Under the pieces are notes generated by a model, which saw nothing but the letters and a program-made list of their open reading frames with translations, ran no database searches and was not told the DNA's origin. A stretch of 64,000 nt of DNA, from the NCBI RefSeq assembly GCF_009910365.1, contig NZ_CP036423.1, forward strand, positions 2,542,001 through 2,606,000, read 5' to 3'. A program made the position numbers and the translations under genes. This DNA is from Aequoribacter fuscus (GTDB taxonomy: Bacteria > Pseudomonadota > Gammaproteobacteria > Pseudomonadales > Halieaceae). This document shows positions 16,498 to 26,198 of the stretch, in pieces (within the stretch, counting starts at the first letter, position 1; the number at the start of each line of letters is the position of its first letter).

Positions 16498-17607
16498 TTA
16501 GTGATAAGTCTTAAGATTTATAAACCTTGTTATCAATTTTGAAAAATAAACCAATATTTTTCTTAAATTATCCCAATTATTATAATTTGAATAATGATTC
16601 AATTTTGTAGGATCTTCATAAGAAATTAGTTCTGCATATGAAATCTCAAGTTTTTTTGCTACGTAATTTCGTAATGAATATTCTAGTTTTTCATCAAGAG
16701 GTTGATTTTTAAGCTTTTCAATAAAAGTTTCTCGATTTCCTTGGTTTGATAATATGAGACTTGAATAATGAAGTTTCCTTTTATCGAATCCATACTTATT
16801 AATTAAATATATATTTTGAAAATAAGAAGTAAATAATGATTCACCGTGTTTATATTCATACTCCTCATAATCAAACTCATCCTTCAATATAGAAATAGCA
16901 TCATTTTTATTGTAAAAAGAAAAATTTAGTGGACATATTACTGTAGTTCTATTTATAAAAGGAATTTTTATATAGTATTCAAAAAAACTCATAAATTTAT
17001 AACCTTTTATAGAACCATTTCCATGTCTTTTAAATACATCTTTCAAAATTAAAGCATCCATTGATGAGTGCTGCCATGATGGAACACTTACACCCTCAGT
17101 TGTAAAATTAGAGCCATTCAAAATATATTTTATTTTATATTTATGTATACATTTATATAACAATGAAAAAAATATATGATCTTGTATTGAGTCTTGATTC
17201 GCTAAATTTGATTTAAGCATTGCTAAATGCATATTTTTTACAGATGACCACGGCACAACATGTGTAATTAAATCAAAATTCGTATTTTCAATTATTTTTT
17301 TTATATTTGAAACTGCAGTCTTACTATTCCATCCAGTGTCAACATGCACTAAAAGTGGATTTAAATTATATAATTTACATAAATAAACAAGGTAAGAACT
17401 ATCAACACCACCACTTAAACCAACTATACAATCATATTTATTATTACTCTTTAATGATTCAAAGAATTCTTTTTCTTTATTAAAGTGTTTGCTATTTTTA
17501 TAACCTTCTTCATCTTTTTTAAATTTTTTACAATGATTGCAAACGCCATATTCGTCAATGATTATACCAGGATCACTATCATCCATTACACATACATTAC
17601 AAATCAA
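16498..17607 (-). CDS. wbpG: WbpG/PseA-like sugar amidotransferase
   Basis: A 369-residue N-acetyl sugar amidotransferase. A zinc-ribbon-like N-terminus (CNVC at 3-6, CNHC at 23-26) precedes the PP-loop ATPase motif VGLSGGVDSSYLVYLC. In Pseudomonas aeruginosa O-antigen synthesis WbpG works with HisH2 and HisF2 to convert an N-acetyl group into an acetamidino group, using ammonia from glutamine. Exactly those partners lie upstream here with overlapping ends (11 bases with the HisF-like gene). The target sugar is probably the diacetamido uronic acid of this cluster. Confidence 0.88.
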   Translation of the reverse strand: MICNVCVMDDSDPGIIIDEYGVCNHCKKFKKDEEGYKNSKHFNKEKEFFESLKSNNKYDCIVGLSGGVDSSYLVYLCKLYNLNPLLVHVDTGWNSKTAVSNIKKIIENTNFDLITHVVPWSSVKNMHLAMLKSNLANQDSIQDHIFFSLLYKCIHKYKIKYILNGSNFTTEGVSVPSWQHSSMDALILKDVFKRHGNGSIKGYKFMSFFEYYIKIPFINRTTVICPLNFSFYNKNDAISILKDEFDYEEYEYKHGESLFTSYFQNIYLINKYGFDKRKLHYSSLILSNQGNRETFIEKLKNQPLDEKLEYSLRNYVAKKLEISYAELISYEDPTKLNHYSNYNNWDNLRKILVYFSKLITRFINLKTYH

Positions 17608-18334
17608 TTTTCCATCCTTTTCTAAAGTGTTCCAATTGCGAATTACTTAAATAACTAGGAAGTATACCTTTTTGACTTCCTTTAAAAGTGAACAGAGCGC
17701 CACAAGACACATTATCAATATATGTATCAATTTCTTTCAAATTATCAATACATGAAATACCACCAGAATAAATTATATTTTTCTTTTTTATCTCATCCGA
17801 AAAATATAATAATATATCTCTATCAAAACCTGTTAATGTTCCTTCCTTTTTTATTACTTTTAGTACATATTCAGAACATTCAACAGAATTAATAATTTCT
17901 TTAATTTTTAACAATGAATTATTATAAGTATCTTTAAATTTTTTAAAAAAATTAATTTTTATATCGAATCCAATTACTAAGCTTTGTAATCCATAGTTTT
18001 CTCTAACAAAGTTCAGCAAATGAAAATTATTTTGGTTTGTAATTTTAATTTTATCGAATCCAATTTCAAACAATGTTCTAATTTTCTCTAAGCTATCAAT
18101 ATTTCCTGAATAACAAAGTGGACATCTTGATATAGAGCTTAATTGTGTAAGAAAATGTATATAATGTTCAGTAAATGCAATATCATTTAATTGTGTAATA
18201 CATATTTCATCTACAGAATAATCATTGTAGATCTTTACAATGTTAAGAGGGCAACCAATATATTCATGGTTTTTAAATTTTTCCCCCTTTACACAGTCAT
18301 AATCTTTAAGCAAAATTTCAATATTTATTCGCAT
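17597..18334 (-). CDS. hisF2: HisF-like synthase subunit of the amidotransferase system
   Basis: A 245-residue TIM-barrel protein related to imidazole glycerol phosphate synthase subunit HisF. The phosphate-binding end IIYSGGISCIDNLKEI and the NVSCGALFTFKG segment are recognisable, but the sequence is divergent from housekeeping HisF. It overlaps the HisH-like gene by 10 bases and the WbpG-like gene by 11, so all three are one translational unit. It would channel ammonia from HisH to WbpG for acetamidino formation. Confidence 0.85.
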   Translation of the reverse strand: MRINIEILLKDYDCVKGEKFKNHEYIGCPLNIVKIYNDYSVDEICITQLNDIAFTEHYIHFLTQLSSISRCPLCYSGNIDSLEKIRTLFEIGFDKIKITNQNNFHLLNFVRENYGLQSLVIGFDIKINFFKKFKDTYNNSLLKIKEIINSVECSEYVLKVIKKEGTLTGFDRDILLYFSDEIKKKNIIYSGGISCIDNLKEIDTYIDNVSCGALFTFKGSQKGILPSYLSNSQLEHFRKGWKIDL

Positions 18335-18900
18335 AACTTTAACATTTCATCAAAAAATCGCATACCATCAATTCCACTTCTTTCTGGATGAAATTGTATA
18401 CCGATTTTATACTTGTCTTTTACAACTGAACAAAACTTTTCATTTTTAAATATTGAAGATAAATAGCAAAATTTTGATACCATATAATATCCATGAACAA
18501 AATAAAACCGCTCATTATATATATCATTATATATATTTTTATTATTATAATTCCAACCAACATTCAACTTCTTATCTTTAAATCTTTTTACCTCACCACT
18601 TATTAACCCTAATCCAAATTCAGTCCCCTCTTCACTTTTGTCTAGTAAAACTTGAGCACCTAAGCAAATACCTATTAATCTTAATTTATCGTTTTCGCAA
18701 TTTTTAAATTTATAATAAATACTTGTTTTCTTTAAATTCTTTACTAAAGCATCAAAACTTCCAATACCAGGTAATATGTAGATATCAGAATAAGAAATTT
18801 CATTGATTTCATCTATTATCTCAAAATCTCTGTTTATTGATTCGAGTAAAGATGCTATTGTTTTATAATTACCAATACCACAATCAATTATTTTTATCAT
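18325..18900 (-). CDS. hisH2: HisH-like glutamine amidotransferase subunit
   Basis: A 191-residue class I glutamine amidotransferase. The nucleophile is Cys79 in IGICLGAQVLLD, the oxyanion strand GIGNYKTIASLLE is at the N-terminus, and the catalytic His-Glu pair is in IGIQFHPERSG. It releases ammonia from glutamine for its HisF-like partner. It belongs to the LPS-type paralogues found with WbpG rather than to histidine synthesis, since no his genes are nearby. Confidence 0.88.
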   Translation of the reverse strand: MIKIIDCGIGNYKTIASLLESINRDFEIIDEINEISYSDIYILPGIGSFDALVKNLKKTSIYYKFKNCENDKLRLIGICLGAQVLLDKSEEGTEFGLGLISGEVKRFKDKKLNVGWNYNNKNIYNDIYNERFYFVHGYYMVSKFCYLSSIFKNEKFCSVVKDKYKIGIQFHPERSGIDGMRFFDEMLKLCE

Positions 18901-20044
18901 TAAGATAAAGCCTTAAACAGGTTAATGTTAAAATCAAATACATAGCTAAACTGAAATTACTGTAATTTATTACGAATTCAATATATTCAACTGATATTAA
19001 GCAAATTATCAATATTCCAACTAAATTGATTATTTGCCAGGTCAAGTCTATATGATTTTTCTTATAGTGAAAAAGTATAAATGAAATTGTTGAAGCAATT
19101 AACTTTAGCGAAACAAAAAGAGACATTATATTTATCAGTTCAGAAACACCCGCCCAAGATTGTCCCAAGAAATAGCTAAGAATTTTATCGTCAATATTTT
19201 TCATTATTAAAAATAGCATAAGACTCAAAAAAATTAATATTTTTAATATTAAATTTGATTCTTTTTTATCGTTTTTCGTTAATGATGCTCTTAAATATTC
19301 ACCAATGCTTTTTGAAACTAAACCGATTGGTGTATATGATATTCTTGTTGCCATTGTAAATAATCCCAACATAATTGGACTAAATTTATTTTCAATGAAT
19401 ATGATCGGTATATATGCAGAAAATGAACCGGTTAACTCTGCTGGACAAGTATAAACTATATATCTTTTATATTTTTTTAAATATATTTTCAACTTCTTTA
19501 ACGTAAATTTGTTAAATTTTAACTTTTGATTCTTTTTATAGAAGGCATATATTAATAAATTTATAAATATATTTGAAATTACAATCAAAAATACATCATT
19601 TTTTAATTTCAATAAAATCAATGGTATAATTAAGTTTAGTAAAGCTTGTATAAATCTTATTTTGTTTAAGCTTTTTATTTCATTTTCTAATACAAGTTTT
19701 ATTATTTCAAAATTTACTAGCTGCACTGATAATGCCAATAAAATTGATAAAATATATTCTTTATTATTTATTATTATACTTATCGCTAATAAAAAAAATG
19801 TCAAAAATAATATTACTATTAGTAAAAATGCATTATTTCTTTTTCTTAAAATGCTTTTTTTTTCGTACAAAGATAAATCAAGTTTTAACGTATTAAACAT
19901 CGATATAATTACACTTAATGCAATTATTTTTGCATATATTCCAAATTTTTCGGGACCGAGAATGTTCCCAAATATTAGGAATGCGAGGATATTTATCCCA
20001 TGACATATTATTACTACTGAAGAGAATCTAATTATATTTAACAT
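18884..20044 (-). CDS. wzx: Wzx-like oligosaccharide flippase
   Basis: A 386-residue integral membrane protein with about ten to twelve hydrophobic segments and the N-terminal signature ILAFLIFGNILGPEKFGIYAKI, typical of polysaccharide transporters of the MATE/MOP superfamily. It should move undecaprenyl-linked repeat units across the inner membrane. It overlaps both neighbours by 17 bases (HisH-like and WbpE-like). It is slightly shorter than typical Wzx (about 420). The pairing with wzy indicates a Wzx/Wzy-dependent polysaccharide. Confidence 0.85.
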   Translation of the reverse strand: MLNIIRFSSVVIICHGINILAFLIFGNILGPEKFGIYAKIIALSVIISMFNTLKLDLSLYEKKSILRKRNNAFLLIVILFLTFFLLAISIIINNKEYILSILLALSVQLVNFEIIKLVLENEIKSLNKIRFIQALLNLIIPLILLKLKNDVFLIVISNIFINLLIYAFYKKNQKLKFNKFTLKKLKIYLKKYKRYIVYTCPAELTGSFSAYIPIIFIENKFSPIMLGLFTMATRISYTPIGLVSKSIGEYLRASLTKNDKKESNLILKILIFLSLMLFLIMKNIDDKILSYFLGQSWAGVSELINIMSLFVSLKLIASTISFILFHYKKNHIDLTWQIINLVGILIICLISVEYIEFVINYSNFSLAMYLILTLTCLRLYLNDKNN

Positions 20045-21107
20045 CGAGATATGGATGCATTGGTAAACTTAATACAGTATCGGATAATTTTGTAGCTACA
20101 GGGAAGTCTTCATCAGTATAATTTAGATGTCTAAATGCTGTTTGTTGATGCATACACGTACCATAATAAATCATGGTCGGTACTCCTTTGGCTTTAAATT
20201 CAGCCATTACTTGGTCTCTGTCATCTACTTGCAAAGTGTATTGCGCCCAAGAACTCAAATAATTTCTTGGAATAGTAGGTATATTATAGAGATTACTCAA
20301 TTCTTCGTTGTAGTGTTGAGCCACCTTATTTCGAGCCTTTAATTCTGAAGGAAATGCCTCCAATTTTTCTAACAGTATTGCCGCCTGGATAGTGTCAAGT
20401 CTTGAGTTCATACCAATTCTAACGTTATCGTACTTATCTTTTCCTTTACCATGCACACGATAAGAAATTAGCAGTTCAGCAAACTCATCATTATCAGTAA
20501 AAACTGCACCACCGTCTCCGTAGCAACCTAAAGGTTTCGCTGGAAAAAAGCTTGTTGTAGATATATCACCAAAGGAACCCGCCCTCTTTCCATTAATTTC
20601 CCCTCCGAAACCTTGAGCAGCGTCTTCAATAATTTTCAAATCGTATTTGTCTGCTATCTTTCGTAGAGCGGGATAATTAGCTGGCAGACCAAATAAATCA
20701 ACAGCAATAATCGCTTTTGGTCTGAGTTTTCCCTCATTTATGACGTGTTGAATTCTTTTTTCTAAATCTTGAGGGCAAATATTAAATGTATCTTTATTGG
20801 AATCAACAAATATTGGAGTTGCTCCTTCAAAAGCTATTGCTTCTGCCGTTGCAAAGAATGTAAACGTTGGACAAAAAACAGCATCCCCTTGTTTGACATC
20901 AAGCACCATAAGAGCAAGCGTTAATGCATCTGTTCCGTTAGCGCAACTTACAGTATTTTTTACACCCACATACTCCGACAGTTTCGACTCTAATTCCTCT
21001 ACCTCAGGGCCCATGATATATTGACCATGGTCTAACACCGCTTGAATGCGAGCATCGATTTTTTCTTTTAAGTACTGATATTGCGCAGCTAAATCTATAA
21101 ATTGCAT
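20028..21107 (-). CDS. wbpE: WbpE-like UDP-3-keto-GlcNAcA aminotransferase
   Basis: A 359-residue PLP-dependent aminotransferase opening MQFIDLAAQYQYLKEKIDARI, characteristic of WbpE. The PLP lysine lies in TSFFPAKPLGCYGDGGA, with EDAAQGFGG before it. In the WbpA-B-E-D pathway it converts UDP-3-keto-GlcNAcA into the 3-amino sugar with glutamate as donor. The partners wbpA, wbpB and wbpD lie directly upstream. The last codons overlap wzx by 17 bases. Confidence 0.92.
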   Translation of the reverse strand: MQFIDLAAQYQYLKEKIDARIQAVLDHGQYIMGPEVEELESKLSEYVGVKNTVSCANGTDALTLALMVLDVKQGDAVFCPTFTFFATAEAIAFEGATPIFVDSNKDTFNICPQDLEKRIQHVINEGKLRPKAIIAVDLFGLPANYPALRKIADKYDLKIIEDAAQGFGGEINGKRAGSFGDISTTSFFPAKPLGCYGDGGAVFTDNDEFAELLISYRVHGKGKDKYDNVRIGMNSRLDTIQAAILLEKLEAFPSELKARNKVAQHYNEELSNLYNIPTIPRNYLSSWAQYTLQVDDRDQVMAEFKAKGVPTMIYYGTCMHQQTAFRHLNYTDEDFPVATKLSDTVLSLPMHPYLDVKYN

Positions 21108-21127
21108 TTTATATCTACTTCTCCAAA

Positions 21128-22655
<1,528 letters not shown>

Positions 22656-22658
22656 TTA

Positions 22659-23933
22659 TTACAACCTGATATCTGAAGCACCAATAGGTAAAACATATTT
22701 CACGTCATACAAGACATGATTCTTCTTACCTAATTTACGAATTTTTTGTTCTCCCCATGACTTATAATCACTGTGATCTACGGCAAGAACAATCGCATCA
22801 TAAATCCCATCTACAAGTTCTGAAATTAGAGATAAATTATATTCATGCTTCACTTCCTTTGGATCAGCCCAATGATCATAAACATCGACATTCATATTAA
22901 AACTTTTAAGCTCATCAACCATATCAATAATTTTTGTATTACGAACATCTGGGCAATCGCCTTTGAAAGTAAAGCCAAGAACCAATACACGAGCCTCATC
23001 GATGTGAATTTTTCTTTTCGCTACCGCTTTCACTAATTGAGTTGCGGTATATTGACCCATTCCGTCATTAATTCTACGACCTGCCAAAATAACCTCAGGT
23101 TGATAACCAACTTCTTTCGCTTTGTAGGTCAAATAATAAGGATCTACTGAAATGCAATGGCCGCCAACTAACCCTGGTTTAAATGGTAGAAAGTTCCACT
23201 TTGTACCCGCCGCATCCAATACCTCTTGAGTATCGATACCAAGGATATTAAAAATTTTTGCAAACTCGTTAATAATCGCGATATTTAAATCACGTTGAGT
23301 ATTTTCAATAACTTTCGCTGCCTCAGCTACTTTTATGGAGGAAGCTTTATGAGTTCCAGCCAGAATGATAGATCTGTATAGCTCGTCGATTAAAATAGAA
23401 ATTTCAGGCGTTGAACCGCTTGTTATTTTTTTAATTTTTGTAAGTGTATTTACTTTATCGCCAGGATTAATTCTTTCGGGACTATAACCTGCATAGAAAT
23501 CAACGTTAAATCTTAATCCAGATTCTTTTTCAATAATTGGGATGCAAACTTCTTCTGTTGCTCCAGGATAAACAGTTGACTCATAAACAACCACATCCCC
23601 TTGTTTTATAACAGCCGCCAACATTGAAGACGCTTTTCTTAATGGCGTTAAATCTGGAGCATTATTTTCATCTATGGGCGTAGGCACTGTAACGATGTAA
23701 AAATTTGCTTCAGTTAAGTCTTCAACGACTGAACTAAATTTCAATCCCCCTGATGCCAACAACTCTTCTGATGAAACCTCTAAAGTAAAATCATTGCCAG
23801 CCTCTAATTCAGAAATTCTTTTGGTATTAATATCAAATCCGATGACATTTCGATGTTTACCAAACTCAACAGCTAGTGGTAGCCCCACATAACCCAAACC
23901 AATGATGGCTAATTTTGCGTTTTTTAATTCCAA
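22659..23933 (-). CDS. wbpA: WbpA-like UDP-GlcNAc 6-dehydrogenase
   Basis: A 424-residue UDP-sugar dehydrogenase that oxidises UDP-GlcNAc to the uronic acid with NAD. The NAD motif is GLGYVGLPLAVEFG near the N-terminus, the central helix has KVIENTQRDLNIA, the catalytic cysteine is in GGHCISVDPYYL, and the C-terminal domain shows GFTFKGDCPDVRNTK. It is the first enzyme gene of the operon, 39 bases after the MarR-type regulator, and supplies the pathway continued by wbpB, wbpD and wbpE. Confidence 0.93.
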   Translation of the reverse strand: MELKNAKLAIIGLGYVGLPLAVEFGKHRNVIGFDINTKRISELEAGNDFTLEVSSEELLASGGLKFSSVVEDLTEANFYIVTVPTPIDENNAPDLTPLRKASSMLAAVIKQGDVVVYESTVYPGATEEVCIPIIEKESGLRFNVDFYAGYSPERINPGDKVNTLTKIKKITSGSTPEISILIDELYRSIILAGTHKASSIKVAEAAKVIENTQRDLNIAIINEFAKIFNILGIDTQEVLDAAGTKWNFLPFKPGLVGGHCISVDPYYLTYKAKEVGYQPEVILAGRRINDGMGQYTATQLVKAVAKRKIHIDEARVLVLGFTFKGDCPDVRNTKIIDMVDELKSFNMNVDVYDHWADPKEVKHEYNLSLISELVDGIYDAIVLAVDHSDYKSWGEQKIRKLGKKNHVLYDVKYVLPIGASDIRL

Positions 23934-23972
23934 TTTACTTTCCCATTGTAATGTTAAATTTGATATGACCCA

Positions 23973-24305
23973 TTATCGCGCGCCGGACTCTTCCACTTCG
24001 GCCTGCAAAAGGTCGATTTCGAGTTTGAGCGCTTCATATTCATTTTGCTTCCGTTTTAGAAAACGCAAGGTCATCGCCGTTTTTTCTGCAACGCCCTTGG
24101 GCGTCAGCAAATAAACGTAAGCCCTTTTGTCCTGGCTTCGTGCAAAGTTGCTCATTTTGATCCACCCAACATCAGCTAACGCTTTCAGGCAATAATTGAT
24201 ACTACCTAATGAAACACCCAACTCGTCGGCGAGCTGGCGCTGCGAGAGCTCTGGATTGTCAGACAGCTGCCGAAGCAGCTTAAGTTTGAGTTCGTCTTGG
24301 CTCAT
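23973..24305 (-). CDS. MarR-type EPS-associated regulator (copy 1)
   Basis: A 110-residue winged-helix protein followed by a coiled-coil-like tail (about residues 80-105). Key segments are ELSQRQLADELGVSLGSINYCLKAL for the recognition helix and the wing DKRAYVYLLTPKGVAEK. It belongs to the small MarR-like regulators typically placed at the head of exopolysaccharide operons. It lies just upstream of wbpA on the same strand. A second copy at 25577-25906 is clearly paralogous. Confidence 0.88.
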   Translation of the reverse strand: MSQDELKLKLLRQLSDNPELSQRQLADELGVSLGSINYCLKALADVGWIKMSNFARSQDKRAYVYLLTPKGVAEKTAMTLRFLKRKQNEYEALKLEIDLLQAEVEESGAR

Positions 24306-24443
24306 GTGGGTTCTTGTATCGATGGTGTGGGTAGCGTCTGGTTCCTGCTATCTACCGGACGGATGAAGCTTGGCGTTTCAGGCGACGAAAAGTGTTCCAG
24401 GTACGGGTGGCCGGCGTGAATTTAATTTCCTGGCTTGCTGATC

Positions 24444-24457
24444 ATAAGAGCCCTTAT
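24444..24457. promoter_or_regulatory. Inverted repeat, candidate operator (site 1)
   Basis: ATAAGAGCCCTTAT: ATAAG and CTTAT arms around four bases. A nearly identical site lies 69 bases away at 24513. Paired sites of this type upstream of a MarR-like regulator suggest binding by the regulator itself or its paralogue. Confidence 0.4.
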
Positions 24458-24512
24458 CACCACCCAGCAACGCATTCCATTTTTATGAAGTAACATTCAT
24501 TAATCTCAACAC

Positions 24513-24526
24513 ATAAGAGCACTTAT
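24513..24526. promoter_or_regulatory. Inverted repeat, candidate operator (site 2)
   Basis: ATAAGAGCACTTAT differs from site 1 by one base. Both are followed by CAC, so the conserved unit is ATAAGAGCnCTTATCAC. Conservation of a 17-base unit twice in one leader makes regulatory use likely. Confidence 0.4.
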
Positions 24527-24594
24527 CACTAAAAGCGCCCTAGCCTATCTGAGTGACCATTTACCTTGCTGCCAACAACCGGCGAGAGAAAAGC

Positions 24595-24990
24595 CTACTC
24601 GCCGAGATCCTTGGCATATTGAGCGTAAAGGATGTCCGCAAAATCTGTCTCAGTCAGAACTTCAAGCACAAGATCTCTCACTGCGTCAGCTAACAGATCA
24701 TTGTCATCGGATAAATCAAAATCACTGAGGGAAAGAAACTCTAAAGCGACGGCAAGGGCTGTGCGTTTGTTGGCGTCTGACAATGCATGTGCTACAGCAA
24801 TACTTGACGCGTATTTAGCCGCAATCTCAAAAACATCCTCCAGACCTTCATACCATATCGCGTTATCAATCCGAGAGAGCGCACCCTGCAACTTACCCAA
24901 ATCAGGAGCCCCTTTGAACCCAGCTTCGGTTTTTAGTATCTGCTCATTGATGTCGACGACACGCTCGAGCGGAAACCGAATCAGCTGCAT
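24595..24990 (-). CDS. doc: Doc/Fic-family toxin
   Basis: A 131-residue Fic-fold protein with the motif HALSDANKRTA (His68, Asp72, Asn74, Lys75, Arg76), matching the Doc form HxFxDANKR. Doc toxins phosphorylate elongation factor Tu using ATP and halt translation. The third motif position is Leu instead of the usual Phe. The ATG overlaps the antitoxin stop as TAATG, so the pair is translationally coupled. The toxin looks complete. Confidence 0.88.
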   Translation of the reverse strand: MQLIRFPLERVVDINEQILKTEAGFKGAPDLGKLQGALSRIDNAIWYEGLEDVFEIAAKYASSIAVAHALSDANKRTALAVALEFLSLSDFDLSDDNDLLADAVRDLVLEVLTETDFADILYAQYAKDLGE

Positions 24991-25160
24991 TACATGTCAG
25001 CCAATTTCGCGAATGTATTCTTGTGAACCTGCATGACGAGCTTGGTTTTAGAGCGAACAATCTCTTTGCCCGCTGGGCCCGACAAATCGAGCTCCCGCAC
25101 AAGCTTTACCTTGGGTCTTGCAACGGGCTTCAAACCATATTTCTCGACGATTTTGTTCAT
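24990..25160 (-). CDS. Small antitoxin partner of Doc
   Basis: A 56-residue basic protein starting MNKIVEKYGLKPVARPKVKL. I choose the ATG at 25160 because a strong GGAGGT lies just upstream (25165-25170); the frame is open further but without support. It has no recognised domain and is not a typical Phd. Its C-terminal segment HKNTFAKLADM may cover the toxin. The assignment as antitoxin rests on size, coupling and order before doc. Confidence 0.7.
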   Translation of the reverse strand: MNKIVEKYGLKPVARPKVKLVRELDLSGPAGKEIVRSKTKLVMQVHKNTFAKLADM

Positions 25161-25219
25161 ACCCACCTCCTGAGCCGACATCCTGCCAAGCGAAATAGTG
25201 CCAATGCTTCGCTCTTGAA

Positions 25220-25465
25220 TTATTGCACGGATCCCGATCCAGTCATATCTGTTAATGAGTCGTTCCACTCGGCATCAAGATTTTGTCTGAGCGTACGCCT
25301 CGCATACGCCTTCAACTCGTCCCGCCTAGCATCGGTCATTACTGACTCATACTTGCCATTCTCGACAGCCTCCAAAAGCTCAGGCTCTTCTGGTTCAAGT
25401 TCGACGTGATTTTTTCGCGCATTCTTTACGCGCCCGCTAACTACCAATCCAACTCGGTTGCGCAA
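25220..25465 (-). pseudogene. Truncated antitoxin-like gene
   Basis: The segment ELEPEEPELLEAVENGKYE followed by SVMTDARRDELKAYARRTLRQN resembles the N-terminal part of CopG/BrnA-like antitoxins seen in gammaproteobacteria. There the sequence would continue into a ribbon-helix-helix (INIR-type) domain. Here it changes abruptly after TLRQN to an unrelated tail. There is no convincing start codon or ribosome site; the frame opens at a TTG. It is best read as a broken antitoxin with the C-terminal DNA-binding part lost. Confidence 0.45.
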
Positions 25466-25569
25466 TCTTCAAGGTCTTCATCCATACCCTCAATGATCGA
25501 ATCACGCATCCCAGGCACAGACAAAAAGTACAGAGTCTCAGCTTCTGCTTCGCTAAGCCCTTTGTCCAT
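25441..25569 (-). CDS. 42-residue peptide resembling an antitoxin tail
   Basis: A small frame starting MDKGLSEAEAETLYFLSVPG with an AGGTG just upstream. It begins seven bases after the stop of MarR copy 2, so it is probably co-transcribed with it. The ETLYFLSVPGM segment and ELDW end resemble the C-terminal neutralising region of some Phd/YefM-type antitoxins, from memory of such sequences. No matching toxin follows. It could be an antitoxin remnant or a free-standing small antitoxin. Confidence 0.4.
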   Translation of the reverse strand: MDKGLSEAEAETLYFLSVPGMRDSIIEGMDEDLEDCATELDW

Positions 25570-25576
25570 TGTTCAC

Positions 25577-25906
25577 CTACCGCCCATCAGCCGCAAGCTC
25601 CGCCTGCAGCTGCTCGATCTCGGCCTTCAGCGCATCGTACTCGTCCATCTTGCGACGCAAGAACCTAGCGGTCAACGCGGCCTTCTCAGCAATGCCTTTT
25701 GGTGTTAGCAAGTAAGCGTAAACGCGTTTATCTTCGTTACGCGCAAAGTTACCGGCTTTAATCCAGCCGATATCAATTAAAGCCTTAACACAATAATTCA
25801 CCCCACCCAAAGACACACCTAAGTGCTTGGCCAGGTCGCGCTGCGACATATTGGAGTTTGACTCCAGCGTTCGCATGACGCGGAGCTTGAGTTCGTCTTG
25901 TGACAT
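25577..25906 (-). CDS. MarR-type EPS-associated regulator (copy 2)
   Basis: A 109-residue paralogue of the regulator at 23973-24305. It shares the MSQDELKL start, the recognition helix LGVSLGGVNYCVKAL, the wing DKRVYAYLLTPKGIAEKAA and the charged C-terminal helix. The two differ at many positions, so this is not a recent duplication. Its leader contains two inverted repeats and an ops-like motif. It may control the wbp operon, the yjb/wza-type export genes, or both. Confidence 0.88.
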   Translation of the reverse strand: MSQDELKLRVMRTLESNSNMSQRDLAKHLGVSLGGVNYCVKALIDIGWIKAGNFARNEDKRVYAYLLTPKGIAEKAALTARFLRRKMDEYDALKAEIEQLQAELAADGR

Positions 25907-25923
25907 GATTTTGTTTCAGGCAG

Positions 25924-25931
25924 GCTACCGC
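25924..25931 (-). promoter_or_regulatory. ops-like element (possible RfaH/NusG-paralogue recruitment site)
   Basis: Read on the minus strand, GCGGTAGC followed by CT matches nine of eleven positions of the ops consensus GGCGGTAGCGT. It lies 18 bases before the MarR copy 2 start, in the transcribed leader expected for a long polysaccharide transcript. In enterobacteria ops recruits RfaH. Whether this organism uses it is unknown; a short match can be chance. Confidence 0.35.
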
Positions 25932-25969
25932 ACGGCATGCATACCGTGCTTGATGTTCATAACGTGAAC
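25930..25969. promoter_or_regulatory. Two inverted repeats in the MarR copy 2 leader
   Basis: GCACGG (25930-25935) pairs with CCGTGC (25944-25949) across eight bases. GTTCA (25955-25959) pairs with TGAAC (25965-25969) across five bases. Either could be an operator; the first could also form a leader hairpin next to the ops-like motif. Different from the ATAAG sites upstream of copy 1. Confidence 0.4.
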
Positions 25970-26198
25970 AGTATGCCCGATCGATATTAAAAATTCATTA
26001 CTGGCGCTGGGTTTTTAGATTACGGTTTGGTTAGATTTGGTGGGGCGGTGCGCCACCACATGGTGGAAAGCGGCTTGATCCGCGAAGTTTACCAATAGAA
26101 TTTCATGAACTGGGCCGCTAGTGCACACGCGTTACCGCGGACGCGATATCATACTATTGCGTCACGCCTGAGAGAAGCTAGGCTTTCAGGAAGCACAA

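Larger units (their letters stand above)
24306..24594. other. Intergenic leader of the polysaccharide operon
   Basis: This 289-base gap between the Doc gene and MarR copy 1 has no convincing gene. It holds two related inverted repeats (annotated separately) and a CGGTAG on the operon's strand near 24352-24357. Promoters of the wbp operon most likely lie here, but no good -35/-10 pair was singled out. Confidence 0.5.
25907..26198. other. Intergenic leader upstream of MarR copy 2
   Basis: A 292-base gap without a convincing gene. It contains inverted repeats at 25930-25949 and 25955-25969 and an ops-like motif at 25924-25931, annotated separately. The part from 26030 to 26198 contains GC-rich imperfect repeats (GGTG/CACC) that might form the 3' hairpin of the lipoprotein transcript, but no clear T-run was seen. 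Confidence 0.45.

Noticed and set aside
17597-18900. Histidine biosynthesis genes hisH and hisF
   Set aside because: No other his genes are near; overlap with a WbpG-like gene and position in a wbp cluster indicate the amidino-sugar paralogues.
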